Shown in pieces: positions 31,436 through 33,543 of a stretch of DNA of 33,543 bases (position 1 is the stretch's first letter; every line of letters starts with the position of its first letter). Made by a program: the position numbers and the translations under genes. A model generated the notes under the pieces. It was given only the letters and a program-made list of their open reading frames with translations. It ran no database searches and was not told the DNA's origin. Location of the stretch: NCBI GenBank assembly GCA_045645805.1, contig JAZRJL010000073.1, forward strand, positions 1-33,543, written 5' to 3'. The DNA comes from SIG440 sp045645805 (GTDB lineage Bacteria; Bacillota; Clostridia; Monoglobales; Monoglobaceae).

Positions 31436-32566
31436 ATGTTTAAACTTATAAAAAAAGACGGAAATGCCCGACGTGGTGAATTCCATACAGTACACGGGAC
31501 AATCCAGACCCCTGTTTTTATGAATGTGGGTACTGCTGCTGCCATAAAGGGCGGTCTTGATTCCCACGATTTAAAAGAAATCGGCTGTCAGGTGGAGCTT
31601 TCAAACAGCTACCATCTTCATCTTCGCCCCGGTGACGAAGTCGTAAGAGATTTAGGTGGACTTCACAAGTTTATGAACTGGGACAGACCAATTCTTACAG
31701 ACAGTGGCGGATTTCAGGTTTTTTCCCTTGCAAAATTACGTAAGATAAAAGAAGAAGGCGTATATTTTGCATCTCACATTGACGGACGTAAGATATTTAT
31801 GGGGCCTGAAGAAAGTATGCAAATTCAGTCAAATCTTGCATCTACTATTGCTATGGCATTTGACGAATGTGTTGAAAATCCATGCGAAAAAGATTATGCA
31901 AAGGCATCCTCCGAAATGACTGTTCGCTGGCTCAAACGCTGTAAAGATGAAATGTCAAGACTTAATTCCCTTGAAAGCACGATTAATCCCAATCAGCTTC
32001 TTTTCGCCATCAACCAGGGCAGCACATACACCGACCTGCGTATTGAAAATATGAAGCAAATTGCAGAGCTTGACCTTGATGGCTATGCAATAGGCGGTCT
32101 TGCCGTTGGCGAGCCTGCTGAGGTTATGTACGAAATCATTGAAGCCGTTGAACCCTTTGCCCCTGCTGACAAACCAAGATACCTGATGGGTGTTGGAACC
32201 CCCGAGAATATTATCGAAGCCGTATGGCGTGGTGTTGACTTTTTTGACTGTGTTATGCCAAGCCGCAACGCACGTCATGGCACTTTGTTCACTTCACAGG
32301 GTATTGTAAATATTAATAATGCCAAGTACGAACGTGACGATACTCCCCTTGACCCCAATTGCACTTGTCACACCTGCCGCAATTTTTCAAAGGGTTATTT
32401 AAGACATCTTTTCAAAGCAAACGAAATTCTGGCACTTCGCCTTGCGGTTATTCATAATCTGCATTTTTACAATCAGCTTATGGCAGATATCCGCACAGCG
32501 ATTGAAAACGAAACCTTTGATTCATTCAGAATTGAAAAAATCGGCAAGCTTTCACAGCGAATTTAA
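31436..32566 (+). CDS. tgt: tRNA-guanine transglycosylase
   Basis: 376 residues. It exchanges G34 for preQ1 in tRNAs for Asp, Asn, His and Tyr. The nucleophile and acid regions are visible in LTDSGGFQVFSL and FFDCVMPSRNARHGTLFT, and the zinc site in CTCHTCRNFSKGYLRHL with a later His. AIGGLAVGEPAEVMYE is also typical. GAAAGG precedes the ATG (31436). It belongs to the conserved queA-tgt-yajC cluster. Confidence 0.97.
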   Translation: MFKLIKKDGNARRGEFHTVHGTIQTPVFMNVGTAAAIKGGLDSHDLKEIGCQVELSNSYHLHLRPGDEVVRDLGGLHKFMNWDRPILTDSGGFQVFSLAKLRKIKEEGVYFASHIDGRKIFMGPEESMQIQSNLASTIAMAFDECVENPCEKDYAKASSEMTVRWLKRCKDEMSRLNSLESTINPNQLLFAINQGSTYTDLRIENMKQIAELDLDGYAIGGLAVGEPAEVMYEIIEAVEPFAPADKPRYLMGVGTPENIIEAVWRGVDFFDCVMPSRNARHGTLFTSQGIVNINNAKYERDDTPLDPNCTCHTCRNFSKGYLRHLFKANEILALRLAVIHNLHFYNQLMADIRTAIENETFDSFRIEKIGKLSQRI

Positions 32567-32593
32567 ATAATTTGTGAATATTTTAAATAATAC

Positions 32594-32622
32594 TTGCAAA
32601 TTTACCAAAATAAGGTTATAAT
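32594..32622 (+). promoter_or_regulatory. Likely promoter of yajC
   Basis: TTGCAA (32594-32599), exactly 17 bases, TATAAT (32617-32622), about 35 bases before the yajC ATG. yajC can therefore be transcribed separately from queA-tgt. Confidence 0.75.
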
Positions 32623-32657
32623 TAACAATAATATAAATTACTCAGGAGGTAAAACAA

Positions 32658-33047
32658 ATGTTTTCTTTGTTTACAACAGCTTATGCTGCAGCACCTGCAG
32701 CTCAGCCCGCAGGTGCCGGCGGTATGCTTGCATCGCTTCTTCCATTTATCATTATGATTGCAGTTTTCTATTTTCTTCTTATCAGGCCCCAGAAGAAAAA
32801 GGAAAAAGAGCTTAAAAATATGCTTGCTGCACTCAAAGTAGGTGACGAGGTTGCAACCATCGGCGGTATTCACGGCAAGATTGTAAGAATTAAAGACGAT
32901 TTGTTTGTTATTGAATCAGGTCTTGGTCAGAACAAATCACACATTACAGTTGACCGCAGTGCGGTAAGCCGTTTTATCAACCGCGGTGAGGAACAGGTTA
33001 ACGAACCTACTCCCATCCCCGGTGAAATCACCGAAGACGCTGAATAA
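32658..33047 (+). CDS. yajC: Preprotein translocase accessory subunit YajC
   Basis: 129 residues. An Ala/Pro-rich N-terminus, one transmembrane helix (about 25-45, LLPFIIMIAVFYFLLIRPQ), the hallmark RPQKKKEKE, and a cytosolic part with VGDEVATIGGIHGKIVRI are typical. YajC associates with SecDF-SecYEG. The acidic tail is longer than in the smallest members. CAGGAGG precedes the ATG. Confidence 0.95.
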   Translation: MFSLFTTAYAAAPAAQPAGAGGMLASLLPFIIMIAVFYFLLIRPQKKKEKELKNMLAALKVGDEVATIGGIHGKIVRIKDDLFVIESGLGQNKSHITVDRSAVSRFINRGEEQVNEPTPIPGEITEDAE

Positions 33048-33066
33048 CAGCAAAACCGGAATATAT

Positions 33067-33116
33067 CCTCCTCTTTTTTCATAAGTTTACTTAGACAGTA
33101 ACTTTAAAAGAGGAGG
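33067..33116 (+). promoter_or_regulatory. Inverted repeat that can mask the ribosome site of the next gene
   Basis: CCTCCTCTTTT (33067-33077) is the exact complement of AAAAGAGGAGG (33106-33116), which contains the AGGAGG ribosome site of the 33124 gene. The 11-bp stem has a 28-base loop. Folding would block initiation. Confidence 0.6.
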
Positions 33117-33123
33117 TATTTTT

Positions 33124-33534
33124 TTGTTAAATTCAAATCAGGTGACGGTTAACCCTATATCAGCAGTTTTATTTATGCTTAAAGCAGTGGCCCTATCCTA
33201 CATAGTTTCATTTGTTATGCTTTTTGCTGCCGCATTACTCGCAACCTTTCAAAGCTTTTCAGACACTGCGGTTTACATTCTTGCAAATCTGGTCACAGCT
33301 CTGGGTACGGCAATCGCAGGTTTTACGGCAGGTCGGCACTTTGACAGCAAGGGGATTTTCTTTGGCGCAGGCTGCGGCATAATTTACACTCTTATCCTTT
33401 GCCTCATCGGCAATATTGTTTCGTCAAGTATACATACAGCTTCAAGTTTTTTAATCGCTCTTGCCATAGGCGTTATCTGCGGAGCAGTCGGAGGAATTGC
33501 AGGAATAAACACAAAAAAGACACGCCGCAGATAA
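33124..33534 (+). CDS. TIGR04086-type small membrane protein
   Basis: 136 residues from a TTG at 33124, 7 bases after AGGAGG. Four hydrophobic segments are visible (about 15-45, 50-72, 76-100, 104-128), with glycine-rich turns and a basic tail (NTKKTRRR). It matches the size and layout of the TIGR04086/YrzE family often found just after yajC in Clostridia. The function is unknown. Its ribosome site lies in an inverted repeat. Confidence 0.85.
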   Translation: MLNSNQVTVNPISAVLFMLKAVALSYIVSFVMLFAAALLATFQSFSDTAVYILANLVTALGTAIAGFTAGRHFDSKGIFFGAGCGIIYTLILCLIGNIVSSSIHTASSFLIALAIGVICGAVGGIAGINTKKTRRR

Positions 33535-33543
33535 ACCGGTTTT

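Overview
The window reads as a chromosomal segment of a low-GC, Gram-positive anaerobe of the class Clostridia. A relative of the gut Oscillospiraceae/Eubacteriales is my guess, not something the sequence proves. Support comes from hprK, whiA, long-form hpf, a SpoIID-type protein, a T-box leader, ferredoxin-dependent oxoacid metabolism, AGGAGG-type ribosome sites, several TTG starts and near-perfect sigma-A promoters. No rRNA, tRNA, CRISPR or phage genes were seen.

Region 1 (1-8663, minus strand) looks like one amino-acid/oxoacid operon. A consensus promoter drives a T-box leader with its terminator. Then come a small P-loop ATPase of unknown role, a leader with mutually exclusive hairpins, and the four subunits of a 2-oxoacid:ferredoxin oxidoreductase (VOR type). 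These are followed by branched-chain aminotransferase IlvE, a LeuA-like protein that has lost its catalytic and metal residues, and a fusion of a xylose-isomerase-like TIM barrel with an acyl-CoA synthetase that runs off the left edge. Together they could turn branched-chain acids into acyl-CoAs, 2-oxoacids and amino acids, or the reverse.

Region 2 (8722-16795, minus) holds an SLH-anchored PstS-like protein, hpf, a cation diffusion facilitator, dnaE and whiA. Region 3 (about 16850-20640) is an accessory patch between whiA and murB, where Clostridia commonly carry rapZ and yvcK. It has a transporter frameshifted in an A-run, a DUF559 nuclease gene bounded by inverted repeats, related repeats without a gene, a lipoprotein, a four-helix-bundle gene with an in-frame stop, and an array of small hairpins separated by a fixed spacer.

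Region 4 (20672-28502, minus) holds murB, hprK (with a duplicated 126-bp promoter/leader), a TetM-like GTPase fused to a Rae1/YacP-type NYN nuclease, dapB, dapA and asd. Region 5 (28608-33534, plus) holds a SpoIID protein with a SPOR-like segment, then queA, tgt, yajC and a TIGR04086-type membrane protein, with a repeat element between queA and tgt.

The strongest candidates for new biology are the ribosome-directed GTPase-nuclease fusion, the T-box operon with its pseudo-LeuA and TIM barrel-ligase fusion, and the hairpin array and DUF559 repeat families.
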